From positions 62,001 to 126,000 of the forward strand of contig JAYQSQ010000009.1 of assembly GCA_038146985.1 (NCBI GenBank): 64,000 nucleotides of DNA. Direction: 5' to 3'. Origin of the DNA: JADHLJ01 sp038146985. GTDB lineage: Bacteria; Pseudomonadota; Alphaproteobacteria; Thalassobaculales; Thalassobaculaceae. Positions 44,313 through 52,908 of this stretch are shown in pieces; the stretch's first letter is position 1; each line of letters starts with the position of its first letter. The position numbers and the translations under genes are program-made. Under the pieces are notes generated by a model that saw only the letters and a list, made by a program, of their open reading frames with translations, ran no database searches and was not told the DNA's origin.

Positions 44313-45089
44313 ATGCGCCGCACGATAACACGGTTGTCCGGGTGCTTGCTTGTCGTGTTCCTCGCGGTCGCGCCGGTTCACCATGCACGGTCCCAGACCG
44401 CGACCGGTACGCCGTCACCGAGCGAAGAGGATTTTTCCGACAAGTCCGGTACGCCGCGATCCGACCCGCTTGAGTTCATCAATCGACCGATCGCCGCCAT
44501 CAACCGCCTGCTGCGCGAAGGGGTGATCGACCCGGTCGTGAAGGTCTACAAGTTCGTCACGCCGGATGTGGCGGAGATCGCCCTGTCGAATGCCGCCCGC
44601 AACCTAACGGAACCGTTTTCCGTGATCGGCTCCCTGGTGGCGGGGGATACCGAGGGCGCCAAACTGTCCGGGTCCCGCTTCCTGGTGAACACGACCTTGG
44701 GGGTGGCCGGTCTTGCCGATGTCGCCACCGAGGCCGGATTGGAATACTGCCGCGAGGATATCGGCCAGGGCCTGGCGAGGCAGGGGGTGGAGCCGGGAAC
44801 CCACGTCGTTCTGCCGATCCTCGGGCCGTCGAACACCCGCGATCTTCCTGGCGATCTGGTTGAGGTTCTGATCACGCCTTTGCCGCCTGGCGTCACGGTC
44901 GCCAAGGCCAGCGTCGAATATGCCGACAAGCAGGGATCGGTGGAGAAACTCACCGAGGGGTCCGTCGACAAATACGTCACCGAACGCGAAGCCTATGAAC
45001 AGCATCGCCTCTATCAGGTTCAGATCACCTGCAAGGTTCCCGAGGAGGGCATCGGCGAGAAGTCCCCGAAGGCGGCGAAAACGGACTAG
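44313..45089 (+). CDS. mlaA: MlaA/VacJ family phospholipid-retrograde transport lipoprotein
   Basis: A 258-residue protein with an N-terminal export signal (MRRTITRLSGCLLVVFLAVAP). The family core is DPLEFINRPIAAINRLL, SRFLVNTTLGVAGLADVATEAGL, EDIGQGLARQGVEPGTHVVLPILGPSNTRD. MlaA removes phospholipids from the outer leaflet of the outer membrane. TGGAGG precedes the ATG at 44313. No mlaB-F genes are in the window. The lipobox is not evident: the mature region may start without a lipidated cysteine, as in several Alphaproteobacteria. Confidence 0.92.
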   Translation: MRRTITRLSGCLLVVFLAVAPVHHARSQTATGTPSPSEEDFSDKSGTPRSDPLEFINRPIAAINRLLREGVIDPVVKVYKFVTPDVAEIALSNAARNLTEPFSVIGSLVAGDTEGAKLSGSRFLVNTTLGVAGLADVATEAGLEYCREDIGQGLARQGVEPGTHVVLPILGPSNTRDLPGDLVEVLITPLPPGVTVAKASVEYADKQGSVEKLTEGSVDKYVTEREAYEQHRLYQVQITCKVPEEGIGEKSPKAAKTD

Positions 45090-45131
45090 CTAGGCGATAT
45101 CCGTCGGTTGCATCTGGCGGCGCGGCGCTAC

Positions 45132-45146
45132 TTGGACTAAATCCAA
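45132..45146. promoter_or_regulatory. Inverted repeat upstream of ctaA
   Basis: TTGGA-CTAAA-TCCAA (45132-45146) is a perfect 5-bp inverted repeat with a 5-nt spacer, 36 nt before the ctaA start. It could be a regulator site, but no regulator can be named and the stem is too short for a terminator. Confidence 0.3.
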
Positions 45147-45182
45147 CGGACTTTTCGATGTCTCTGGTTTTCGAGGTTGGAT

Positions 45183-46247
45183 TTGTCGCTTCGTGATTCT
45201 CGCTCCGGTGCCGACAAGGTCATCGGGTATTGGCTGTTCGGTGTCGCGGCGATGGTCGCGGTCATGGTGGTGATCGGCGGTATTACCCGGCTGACCGGTT
45301 CGGGACTGTCGATGGTCGAATGGCGTCCCCTGATCGGCTGGCTTCCGCCCTTGAGTGAGGAGCAGTGGACCCGGGTCTTTGCGCTCTATCAGAACTCACC
45401 CCAGTATCTTCAGGTCAATGCCTGGATGGGACTTGAGGAGTTTCAGCGGATTTTCTGGTGGGAGTACATCCACCGGCTCTGGGGCCGCCTCATCGGTCTG
45501 GCCTTCATTATCCCCTTCGTCTGGTTTCTCGTGAAGCGGATGGTGCGGCGCCCTTTGGTTCCCCGCCTGGTGTTCCTGTTCGTGCTTGGCGGCCTCCAGG
45601 GCGCCGTCGGATGGTGGATGGTGAAGAGCGGCCTCGTCGATGACCCGGCGGTCAGCCAGTATCGGCTGGCCCTGCATCTGGGGCTGGCCTTTGCCATTCT
45701 CGGCGCGCTTCTGTGGAGTGGGCTTGATCTTGTGAGCAGTGATCCGGACCCGGTTCCGGGTTCGCTTCGCTTGCACGCGATGCTCGCGCTGATCTCGATC
45801 TCGATTACGGTCCTTGCCGGCGCGCTGGTCGCGGGATTGCACGCGGGGTTGATCTACAACACCTTTCCCTTCATGGACGGCGATCTCGTGCCGGCGGATT
45901 ACGCGCAATTGTCTCCGATCTGGCTTAACGCGACCGAGAACCCGGCGGCCGTGCAGTTTCATCACCGTGTCGCCGCGATCTTTACCTTGTTGGTCGTGGT
46001 CTTGCTGCTGCTCAGGGTCGTCCGATCCGACCTGCCGCCGCAAAACCGGTTCCCGGTCCATGTCCTGACCGGGCTGATGCTGGTGCAGGTGACTCTCGGC
46101 ATAACGACGTTGGTTTTTGTTGTTCCCATCGATCTCGCGGCGGCGCATCAGGCTGTTGCGGTCACGGTTTTCAGCGCCGCCGTTTGGGTGACACACGGTT
46201 TTCGACGCAAATCGGCGCCGTTCCGACCCGACAGGACCGTTTCCTAA
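45183..46247 (+). CDS. ctaA: Heme A synthase
   Basis: A 354-residue membrane protein with about eight transmembrane helices in two pseudo-repeats, oxidising the C8 methyl of heme O. Heme-ligand histidines are in WWEYIHRLWGRLIG, ALHLGLAF, QFHHRVAAIFT and AAHQAVAV; GGITRLTGSGLSMVEW and GLHAGLIYNTFPFMDG are conserved. No ATG is available. The TTG at 45183 is favoured by GAGG six bases upstream; a TTG two codons earlier has no spacing. It is the non-cysteine-pair (class D-like) type found in Alphaproteobacteria. Confidence 0.93.
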   Translation: MSLRDSRSGADKVIGYWLFGVAAMVAVMVVIGGITRLTGSGLSMVEWRPLIGWLPPLSEEQWTRVFALYQNSPQYLQVNAWMGLEEFQRIFWWEYIHRLWGRLIGLAFIIPFVWFLVKRMVRRPLVPRLVFLFVLGGLQGAVGWWMVKSGLVDDPAVSQYRLALHLGLAFAILGALLWSGLDLVSSDPDPVPGSLRLHAMLALISISITVLAGALVAGLHAGLIYNTFPFMDGDLVPADYAQLSPIWLNATENPAAVQFHHRVAAIFTLLVVVLLLLRVVRSDLPPQNRFPVHVLTGLMLVQVTLGITTLVFVVPIDLAAAHQAVAVTVFSAAVWVTHGFRRKSAPFRPDRTVS

Positions 46248-46292
46248 AGCCCCGCGGAAACGTCCCGTTTTCAGACATGACTGGACTGCACG

Positions 46293-47573
46293 ATGACCGA
46301 AACCGAGCTTCAAACCAGAATACGCCAGGCCGTCGATGCCGGCTTCGACGCTCAGATCGAGTTTACCCGCGAGCTTGTGCGCAAGCCCTCGATCCGGGGC
46401 CAGGAGGCGACGGCCCAGGACTTCATGGCCGAAGGGTTTCGCGAACACGGCTTCGACGTCGACCGGTTCAAGCTTGATCCTGATTTTCTCGCCACCCAAC
46501 CCGGTTTCTCGCCGGTCGCCGTCAGTTATGAGAATGCCTGGTCGGTGGTCGGGTCCTGGCGGCCGTCCGCGCCGAAAGGACGGTCGCTGGTGATGAACGG
46601 CCATGTGGATGTGGTGCCGACTGGCCCCGCCGACCTTTGGACTCATCCCCCCTTTGACCCGGTGATCGAGGGCGATTGGATGTATGGCCGGGGTGCCGGC
46701 GACATGAAGTCCGGGACGGCGGCGATGATCTTCGCGATGGCCGCCCTGCGGCGCGCCGGAGTGAGGCCGGCGGGAACGGTTCACATGGAATCGGTAATCG
46801 AAGAGGAATGCACCGGCAACGGCGCGCTTTCCTGCATGGCACGGGGATATGACGGCGATATCGTATTGATCCCCGAGCCTACGGACGCGCATCTGACCAG
46901 TGCCCAGGTCGGCGTGATCTGGATGCAGGTCACGGTTCGCGGCATTCCGGTTCATGTTTCGGTGGCGGGGACCGGTCAGAACGCGATCGAGGCCTGCACG
47001 CCCCTGTTCGCGGCGCTCCATGAGCTGGAGGCGGAGTGGAACCTCGACGCGGCTAAGCATGCGGCATTTGCCGATGTCGAACACCCGATCAACGTCGTCG
47101 TCAGCAGGATCGAAGGGGGTGATTGGACCTCCAGCGTTCCGTCCTGGTGCCGCTTCGACGTGCGCGTTGGCCTTTATCCCGATGTCGCGATCGCGGACAT
47201 CCAGCGCCGGCTCGAAGCGTGTCTGAACGCCGCTTCCCGCGATCATCCTTTCCTGTCCAACAATCCGCCCGAGATCAAATGGCACGGTTTTCTGGCGCCG
47301 GGCTACGTATTGCGCGGAGGGGAGGAGGCGCAACGCACTCTGGAACAGGCGCACCGGACGGTTTTTGACGAGGCTTTGCGGCGATCCGCTTTGACCGGCC
47401 TCACCGATTCACGTTTCCGTGGGCTGTACGGGTCGACACCCGGCCTGGTTTACGGTGCTAAGGCCGAAAATATCCACGGCATTGACGAGCGCGTGAGCCT
47501 CGAGTCGGTGCGTCGACTGACCCAGACGATGGCGCTGTTCATCGCGGATTGGTGCGGAGTGGAAGCTGTCTGA
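46293..47573 (+). CDS. M20 family metallo-deacylase (ArgE/DapE-like)
   Basis: A 426-residue zinc hydrolase. Zinc ligands are in MNGHVDVVP, GRGAGDMKSGTAAM (bridging Asp) and SVIEEECTGNGAL (catalytic Glu), ending with GAKAENIHGIDERVSLE. The dimerisation domain is about 190-300. It resembles acetylornithine deacetylase/succinyl-diaminopimelate desuccinylase, but the substrate cannot be assigned, and neighbours (ctaA, rpmB) do not help. Confidence 0.9.
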   Translation: MTETELQTRIRQAVDAGFDAQIEFTRELVRKPSIRGQEATAQDFMAEGFREHGFDVDRFKLDPDFLATQPGFSPVAVSYENAWSVVGSWRPSAPKGRSLVMNGHVDVVPTGPADLWTHPPFDPVIEGDWMYGRGAGDMKSGTAAMIFAMAALRRAGVRPAGTVHMESVIEEECTGNGALSCMARGYDGDIVLIPEPTDAHLTSAQVGVIWMQVTVRGIPVHVSVAGTGQNAIEACTPLFAALHELEAEWNLDAAKHAAFADVEHPINVVVSRIEGGDWTSSVPSWCRFDVRVGLYPDVAIADIQRRLEACLNAASRDHPFLSNNPPEIKWHGFLAPGYVLRGGEEAQRTLEQAHRTVFDEALRRSALTGLTDSRFRGLYGSTPGLVYGAKAENIHGIDERVSLESVRRLTQTMALFIADWCGVEAV

Positions 47574-47619
47574 GGGTTCGAGCCGGCCCCAATGTTGGCT
47601 GGCCTGACGCTCCATACGT

Positions 47620-47907
47620 TCAGGACGCGGCGGAGGCCTTTTCAATCCGGCGCTTGATCACCCGGGCCTCGGGACCGAGGTCGATATTCCTCGAGTTCCT
47701 CAGAAACGCATCCAGGCCGCCATTGTGCTCGATCGTCCGGATTGCCGCTGTCGTGAGCCGAAGTTTGACCGGCCGGCCGAGCGCTTCGCTCATCATCGAG
47801 GTCCGCTGAAGGTTCGGCAAGAAACGGCGGCGGGTCCGATTCTTGGCGTGGCTGACATTGTTTCCCGTCAGAACGCCCTTACCGGTGATTGAGCAACGCC
47901 GGGCCAT
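47620..47907 (-). CDS. rpmB: 50S ribosomal protein L28
   Basis: A 95-residue basic protein, MARRCSITGKGVLTGNNVSHAKNRT when joined, with the universal CxxTGK opening and NRTRRRFLPNLQ. The C-terminal KLRLTTAAIRTIEHNGGLD region is the alphaproteobacterial long form. The ATG at 47905-47907 begins the conserved protein. Only one cysteine of the ancestral zinc pair is present, so this is the zinc-independent form. Confidence 0.95.
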   Translation of the reverse strand: MARRCSITGKGVLTGNNVSHAKNRTRRRFLPNLQRTSMMSEALGRPVKLRLTTAAIRTIEHNGGLDAFLRNSRNIDLGPEARVIKRRIEKASAAS

Positions 47908-48044
47908 GTTCCCGTCCTCCAACAAACAAACATTCGATAACCGTATCGCGGCGGATCGCGAGCGGAAGCGCGGCATATACGGCAGCAAGCGTGGCACGTC
48001 AAGGGCCGGGTGGCGCCCGCCGACGAGATCTAGCCCTTATGCGG

Positions 48045-48551
48045 TCAATCGCCTTCGACCAGGGCGATGGGCGGCAACGGGCCACCGACCCGGACACTGG
48101 CGCCGCCATGCACCAGCTTTTCCTTGACCGGGGATGACAGCACGATCGATGTCGTGGTGTCGCCGTAATGGCGAAGCTGGGCGATGACATGCTCCAAGTG
48201 GACCATGGACGAGACGATCACCTTGATCATGTAGCTGTCCTGGCCGGTGACGTGGTGACACTCCATGATCTCGCTCAGGGTGTGCGCGACGGTGGCCAGA
48301 CGCTGGTGATGCTCTCCCGTGGTCTTCAGATGGATGAAGGCGAGGATCGGATAGCCTAGCTTTGACGGGTCCAGAACCGCACGATAGGCGGTTATCAGCC
48401 CGTGGTCTTCCATCCGCCGTACCCGCTCGGCAACGGCGGGAGACGACAGGCCGACGCGGCGGCCAAGCTCGCTATAGGAAAGGCGAGCGTCATCCTGCAG
48501 AACGCGCAGCAATTGCCAGCCGACGGAATCAAGCTGTGGATCCGTGCTCAA
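48045..48551 (-). CDS. Lrp/AsnC family transcriptional regulator
   Basis: A 168-residue protein. The N-terminal winged helix-turn-helix reads LDSVGWQLLRVLQDDARLSYSELGRRVGLSSPAVAERVRRMEDHGLI when joined (residues about 8-54). The RAM effector domain follows (about 70-150), with HHVTGQDSYMIKV as the usual ligand-pocket strand. Such regulators sense amino acids. The target is unknown; it diverges from the RHH gene at 48790 across 238 nt. Confidence 0.92.
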   Translation of the reverse strand: MSTDPQLDSVGWQLLRVLQDDARLSYSELGRRVGLSSPAVAERVRRMEDHGLITAYRAVLDPSKLGYPILAFIHLKTTGEHHQRLATVAHTLSEIMECHHVTGQDSYMIKVIVSSMVHLEHVIAQLRHYGDTTTSIVLSSPVKEKLVHGGASVRVGGPLPPIALVEGD

Positions 48552-48739
48552 GACGATTCCCCAATCGCACCCGGTACATCGCCCGCCAAGGTCTTATCCG
48601 TGGGCAGGCGAAGTCAAGCCCATAACCGAATAGGAATAATACAATCGCCCAGGATTCGAGGAAATGTTTGCCGAAAACCATTTTCACGGGCAATTCGCAA
48701 ATGTCATTGCACTGAAGGTAGAAAGCGGTCTATCGTTCG

Positions 48740-48753
48740 CACACGATCGTGTG
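48740..48753. promoter_or_regulatory. Perfect palindrome upstream of the RHH gene, candidate operator
   Basis: CACACGATCGTGTG is a perfect 14-bp palindrome, 36 nt before the start of a ribbon-helix-helix protein gene. RHH repressors often bind such short symmetric sites near their own promoter, so autoregulation is likely but not proven. The rest of the 238-nt intergenic region (48552-48789) shows no other strong signal. Confidence 0.4.
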
Positions 48754-48789
48754 TAGTCAGCATACGTGACGAAAAACCGGGGAGTCGTT

Positions 48790-49155
48790 GTGACGAGGGA
48801 ATTGGGAAGCGATCGTCAAAGAAAGAATATAATGATCGGACCGCGTCGCACGAGCGTTAGTCTCGAGGACCGGGTTTGGGACGGACTCGTTGATATCTGC
48901 CGCCGGGAAGAGTTGAGTATCGATGAACTCTGTACGCGCGTGAATGAGCGCAGACTCGCGTCAAGCCTTTCGTCATCGCTCAGGGTTTTTCAACTCACAT
49001 ATTTTCGTATCATCATCGAAAACACTGAGAGAATGTTGAACCGCCGTCCCTCGGATGGGTTCGCCCATCCTCCGCAGGCGACCTTTCCCAGCGCGTTCGA
49101 CGTTGCGCTCGAACGGTTTACGGCTGACCAGAAGCGTTACAGCGGAGAAGCTTGA
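48790..49155 (+). CDS. Ribbon-helix-helix domain protein (RHH_4-like)
   Basis: About 121 residues from the GTG at 48790, which has GGGGAG five bases upstream; the GTG at 48766 lacks a site. The core RRTSVSLEDRVWDGLVDICR, then LSIDELCTRVNERR, then SLSSSLRVFQLTYF, matches the RHH_4 family and the paralogue at 3282-3503 (both have TSVSLED/E and SSxxRVF). A 40-residue C-terminal tail (MLNRRPSDGFAHPP onward) is absent from the paralogue. The target could be the palindrome just upstream. Confidence 0.8.
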   Translation: MTRELGSDRQRKNIMIGPRRTSVSLEDRVWDGLVDICRREELSIDELCTRVNERRLASSLSSSLRVFQLTYFRIIIENTERMLNRRPSDGFAHPPQATFPSAFDVALERFTADQKRYSGEA

Positions 49156-49179
49156 TCGCCAGCGCCGAAATGGCGCCGC

Positions 49180-50052
49180 CTACCACCGGAGCCGACCGAT
49201 AACGTGGTCCGGCCGGGCCTTTAAGGATTGCTCCAGACCAGCGAGAACGTCGATTTTGACTGCGCCGTCTGCGTTCGACAGGCCATGAACGCCGGATGCG
49301 ATCAACAGCGATGGGCATCCATAGCTGTTGGCGCCTCGAATATCCGTTTCCAAATTGTCGCCGATCATCAGCGTTCTTGCCGGTCGGATGGTCTCGAACG
49401 TATCGCCGCACCGTTCGAACACCAGCCCGTATGGCTTGCCGATATAGACCACGTCGCCGCCAAGGGCTTCGTAACGCTCCGCGAGAGCCCCGGCGCAGAT
49501 ATGCGTTTCGCCGCCATGCAGAACGATTCTGTCGGGGTTTGCGCAAAGCATGGGCAGGCCGCGCGCCGCTCCTTCCGCCAACCGCCCTTCGTAATCCGCA
49601 AGCGTGTCCGGCGGTTGGTTCGGGCCAGCGTTCAGAATCCATGCCGCGCCGGCAACGGTTTCGGAACACGGGAACCCATGGTTGGGAAGGGTGTCGGGGA
49701 AGCGGTCCGGCCCGGTCTGATAGACCTTGCCTTTGAAACGCTGCATTTCCGGCAAGCTCGGTTGGGAGAGTTGACGGCAGGCTTCGCCACCCGAGGTCAC
49801 GATGCCGTCGTAGAGCGCCGGTGCTATGCCGATCCGTGTGAGCCTTTCACCAACGACGGAAGGAAGCTGCGGAGAATTTGACAGGAAGACAACACGTTTG
49901 CCGCGTCGGCGCAGTTCCTCGAACACGCGCGGCACCTCGGGGAATACCTCGGCGCCGTCATAGATCGTCCCCCAGACATCGAAGATGAAGCCGTCATAAC
50001 GATCGGCAATGTCCCGCAATCCGGCGATTGTGTCGCGGACCGGCTCCGCCAT
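49180..50052 (-). CDS. TIGR01459 family HAD-type hydrolase
   Basis: A 290-residue haloacid dehalogenase-superfamily protein. Motif I is FDVWGTIYDG (Asp nucleophile in DxWGT, the second Asp replaced by tryptophan-glycine layout as in this subfamily), motif II VVFLSNSPQ, and motif III/IV TLMIGDNLETDIRGANSYG. NagD-like subclass. The substrate is unknown. It overlaps the EAL gene by one base (stop/start), so it is the last gene of the DUF952-pyrD-EAL-HAD operon. Confidence 0.9.
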   Translation of the reverse strand: MAEPVRDTIAGLRDIADRYDGFIFDVWGTIYDGAEVFPEVPRVFEELRRRGKRVVFLSNSPQLPSVVGERLTRIGIAPALYDGIVTSGGEACRQLSQPSLPEMQRFKGKVYQTGPDRFPDTLPNHGFPCSETVAGAAWILNAGPNQPPDTLADYEGRLAEGAARGLPMLCANPDRIVLHGGETHICAGALAERYEALGGDVVYIGKPYGLVFERCGDTFETIRPARTLMIGDNLETDIRGANSYGCPSLLIASGVHGLSNADGAVKIDVLAGLEQSLKARPDHVIGRLRW

Positions 50053-51287
50053 CAGGAACCGCCCGTGGTCGGGCGCGGCTCTCCGAACAGATAGCCCTGG
50101 CCAAAATCGATCTTTAGATCCAGCAGGTCCAACAGCATCTCCTCGGTTTCGATCTTCTCGACGATCAGGTCCATCGCCTCGCGGTCGAGCGCTCCCTTCA
50201 AGGCGCGCATGTTCAGCCGCGGCGGATCGCCGCGCGCCAGTTCGTGCAGCAGATGCGCGTCGATCTTGATGAATTTGAACCCCTGGCTGGCGAGTTTCGG
50301 CAGATCGAGATCAAACTCGCCGACCTGATCGACCGAAAACCTGAAGCCGAGGCTGGCGAGGCGCTGCAAGCTGGTCTGAACGTCGTAGCTCGGGTTCTGG
50401 ACCGTGGCGTGGCTGAACTCAAAGACGAGGCTTTCCGCCAGATGCTGGTTGGCGGCCATGAAATCAATGAAATCAGTGAAGAAGTCCACGTCCGTCAGGG
50501 TGGCATCGGAAATGTTGCAGAAGAACGCGACATCCAGATGATCCCGCCGGGCCCGGCGCACCAGCTGCACGCAGCGGAACAGAAGCAGATTGTCGACAGC
50601 CGTGATCAGTCCGGCCTCGGCGGCGACGAACAGATACTGCTCGGGACGGATCACATGGCCGTCATCATCGGTGATCCGGGAGAAACACTCGTAAAACACC
50701 CGCTTGCGCTGCGGCAGGCGCATGGTCGGCTGCAGATAAAGCTGAACGCTGTCTTCCCGCAGGGCTTTCTCGATGTAATGCAGAATGACGTCGTCGTCGT
50801 AATGGCGCAAAGGCTCGGGATGCACCCATTCGTCGGGTGCGCCGGTTTCTTCTGTGCGTGCCGGCGTCGCAGGCGGCTTGGCGGAGGTTTCGGGTGCGGG
50901 CAGATCCCGCTCGGCGCCCGGCGCGGACCGCTTGGCTGCCGTGCGTTTTTCGTTGAATTGGCCCATAAGGCCCTGCAGCACGCGGATCTCGGCGACGACC
51001 GCATCCGAGTCGGGAAGTCCGTCCAACCGGTCTCGGAGCCAGGAGAGTTCCTCGCGAACCGCGTCCAACTCAAGCTTCTGCGCTTCCAGTTCCCTTGCAA
51101 GGCGGTGGGTTCCGCCAAAACCGCCCCGCTGCCGCAATGCCGCTACGCCGGTCATCCCGAGGGCCGCTATCAGACCGGCCACGGCCCAGCCTGGAACGCC
51201 GGCAAGCAGAGCCGGACCCAGCCACTCGGACACCAGGCCTAGTGCGATCCCGAGAACCGCAACCGCGATTAGCAGACCCCCATACAC
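50052..51287 (-). CDS. TipF-like protein: membrane anchor, coiled coil and degenerate EAL domain
   Basis: A 411-residue protein. Two transmembrane helices (about 4-25 and 33-50), a coiled coil (about 60-115), a Pro/Ala/Glu linker (115-150) and an EAL domain (about 165-405). The domain lacks the catalytic signatures: ECFSRI replaces EALLR, FEFSHA replaces FELTE and FSVDQVGEFDLDL lacks the DDFG pair, while FIKIDA and GQGYLFGEP remain. The layout matches Caulobacter TipF, a c-di-GMP receptor that recruits flagellar components to the new pole; whether this protein binds c-di-GMP is unknown. It follows pyrD by 23 nt. Confidence 0.8.
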   Translation of the reverse strand: MYGGLLIAVAVLGIALGLVSEWLGPALLAGVPGWAVAGLIAALGMTGVAALRQRGGFGGTHRLARELEAQKLELDAVREELSWLRDRLDGLPDSDAVVAEIRVLQGLMGQFNEKRTAAKRSAPGAERDLPAPETSAKPPATPARTEETGAPDEWVHPEPLRHYDDDVILHYIEKALREDSVQLYLQPTMRLPQRKRVFYECFSRITDDDGHVIRPEQYLFVAAEAGLITAVDNLLLFRCVQLVRRARRDHLDVAFFCNISDATLTDVDFFTDFIDFMAANQHLAESLVFEFSHATVQNPSYDVQTSLQRLASLGFRFSVDQVGEFDLDLPKLASQGFKFIKIDAHLLHELARGDPPRLNMRALKGALDREAMDLIVEKIETEEMLLDLLDLKIDFGQGYLFGEPRPTTGGS

Positions 51288-51310
51288 TCGGACGAGCTCC
51301 TTTCAACGGG

Positions 51311-52399
51311 TCAGTCGGCGGATTCGTTCGCCCAGCGTGCCGCGTCGGTTCCCACGGCGTCCCGGACCGTTGAAAAGCCGTCGCTTGCGAGGCGGGCGGC
51401 GAGGCCGGCGGTCGTCGCTCGGAACAAACCTGGTCCCTTATATATCAAAGCGGTGTAAAGCTGCACCAGGCTGGCGCCGGCGCGCAGCTTGGCATAGGCG
51501 GCATCAGGGCCATCGATGCCGCCCGCGCCGACGATCGGCAGACGCCCCGCGGCCGCGAGATAGGTCCAGGCAAGGACACGGGTCGAAAGCGGGAAGAGGG
51601 GCGCTCCGCTCAGGCCGCCGGCCTCTCCCCGATTCGGACTCGCCAAACCATCCGGCCGGCTCAGGGTCGTATTGGCGACGATGATCCCTGAAACGCCACT
51701 TTCGGCGCTGATCTCCACGATGTCGTCGACCATGGCGCGGGTCAGATCCGGTGCGATCTTGAGAAGCAAGGGTGGACGCCTATCCGGATCGCTGGCCGCG
51801 TCGCGGGCACTGATGACCGCGGACAGCAGCCGTGCCAGTTGGTCGGCGGCCTGCAGATCGCGCAGTCCCGGGGTGTTCGGCGATGAAACATTGACCGTGA
51901 GATAATCCGCCAGAGGTGTGGCGCGGCCGATCGCGGTGGCGAAATCGCCGGCCTGGTCCTCGGAGTCCTTGTTGATCCCCACATTGATGCCGACGATCCC
52001 GGCGGCCTTGTCGCGGCCCTGTAGCCGGCCGAGCCCGGTGTCCAGGCCATCGTTGTTGAAGCCGTACCGATTGATCGCCGCGTGATCTTCGGCGAGCCGG
52101 AACACCCGTGGCCTCGGGTTCCCGACCTGTGGACGGGGGGTGAGGGTTCCGATCTCGACGAATCCGCAACCGAGACGCAAAAGCGGCGCCCAGGCCTCGG
52201 CGCTCTTGTCGAAGCCGGCGGCAAGGCCGACGGGATTGGGAAAGTCGATGCCGAAGACCCGGGTCCGCAACATGGGATCGCCGTCGGAGTGCGGGACCCG
52301 TGGTGCCAGTCCGAGCCTTAGCGCATGGATCGCCAGCCGGTGCGCCCGTTCCGGGTCCAGGCGCCGGACGAGCGGCATCATCAAATCGGCAAGAGGCAT
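51311..52399 (-). CDS. pyrD: Dihydroorotate dehydrogenase (quinone)
   Basis: A 362-residue class 2 enzyme of pyrimidine synthesis, oxidising dihydroorotate with FMN and passing electrons to quinone. FMN and substrate loops are GFDKSAEAW, GTLTPRPQVGNPRPRVFRL, NRYGFNNDG, VNVSSPNTPGLRDLQ (catalytic Ser) and ANTTLSRP, and GAGGIDG near the end. The N-terminal helices (1-40) form the quinone/membrane site. It lies seven nt after the DUF952 gene. Confidence 0.95.
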   Translation of the reverse strand: MPLADLMMPLVRRLDPERAHRLAIHALRLGLAPRVPHSDGDPMLRTRVFGIDFPNPVGLAAGFDKSAEAWAPLLRLGCGFVEIGTLTPRPQVGNPRPRVFRLAEDHAAINRYGFNNDGLDTGLGRLQGRDKAAGIVGINVGINKDSEDQAGDFATAIGRATPLADYLTVNVSSPNTPGLRDLQAADQLARLLSAVISARDAASDPDRRPPLLLKIAPDLTRAMVDDIVEISAESGVSGIIVANTTLSRPDGLASPNRGEAGGLSGAPLFPLSTRVLAWTYLAAAGRLPIVGAGGIDGPDAAYAKLRAGASLVQLYTALIYKGPGLFRATTAGLAARLASDGFSTVRDAVGTDAARWANESAD

Positions 52400-52406
52400 C
52401 GCAGAC

Positions 52407-52760
52407 CTATTCGTCTTTCAGGTCCGGAAACACATGGTTTCCGTCCGGGCCGAGCGGAAGCTCGACCGCCTTCGCCACGGCGGCGGCCGGCAGGGGGCCG
52501 TACAGATGCGGGAACAGCTGGCCGCCGCGCGAAGGCTCCCACCGCAGGGCATTGCCCAGCGCGTTGGCATCGACCTCCAGCAGGATCAGGTCCCGCTCCC
52601 CGGCGCGGTGCTTGCGGGCACTTTCGCCGACCTGGCTCGCGGTCGAGAAATGCAGGAACCCGTCGACGGCATCCTCGGCGGAGCCCGGGTAGGACCCGGA
52701 CTCTCGGGCGCGCTCCCAGTCGGCACGGCGTGAAAGATGATAGATCCAGCGATTGTTCAT
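52407..52760 (-). CDS. DUF952 family protein
   Basis: A 117-residue protein beginning MNNRWIYHLSRRADWERA. The GFLHFSTASQVGESA (F-x-H-x-S) and LFPHLYGPLPAAAV motifs are the DUF952 signature; conserved His, Phe and Trp suggest a binding pocket of the ADP-ribosyltransferase-like fold, but no function is known. It is commonly next to pyrD in Alphaproteobacteria and here starts the operon. Confidence 0.9.
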   Translation of the reverse strand: MNNRWIYHLSRRADWERARESGSYPGSAEDAVDGFLHFSTASQVGESARKHRAGERDLILLEVDANALGNALRWEPSRGGQLFPHLYGPLPAAAVAKAVELPLGPDGNHVFPDLKDE

Positions 52761-52908
52761 GCCCGGACACTACGTCTGGTATCGGCGGGGATCAAAGAAA
52801 TTAACCGGGTCCGCATGGAAGAGGCTCGGTCGCTGGAAACCGCGTATCGAAAAGTCTAAGGTGCGGTGAACCGGCGCCGAAGCGCAGCAAAGTTATGGGA
52901 GACGGCGG

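Noticed and set aside
45396..47354. Very long antisense frames (652 residues here; others at 36970-38844 and 33436-34293)
   Set aside because: They mirror real genes (ctaA, the M20 deacylase, Mic60/HemY, tsaD) and are rich in Arg/Gly/Pro as expected of shadows in high-GC DNA; they have no recognisable domains.
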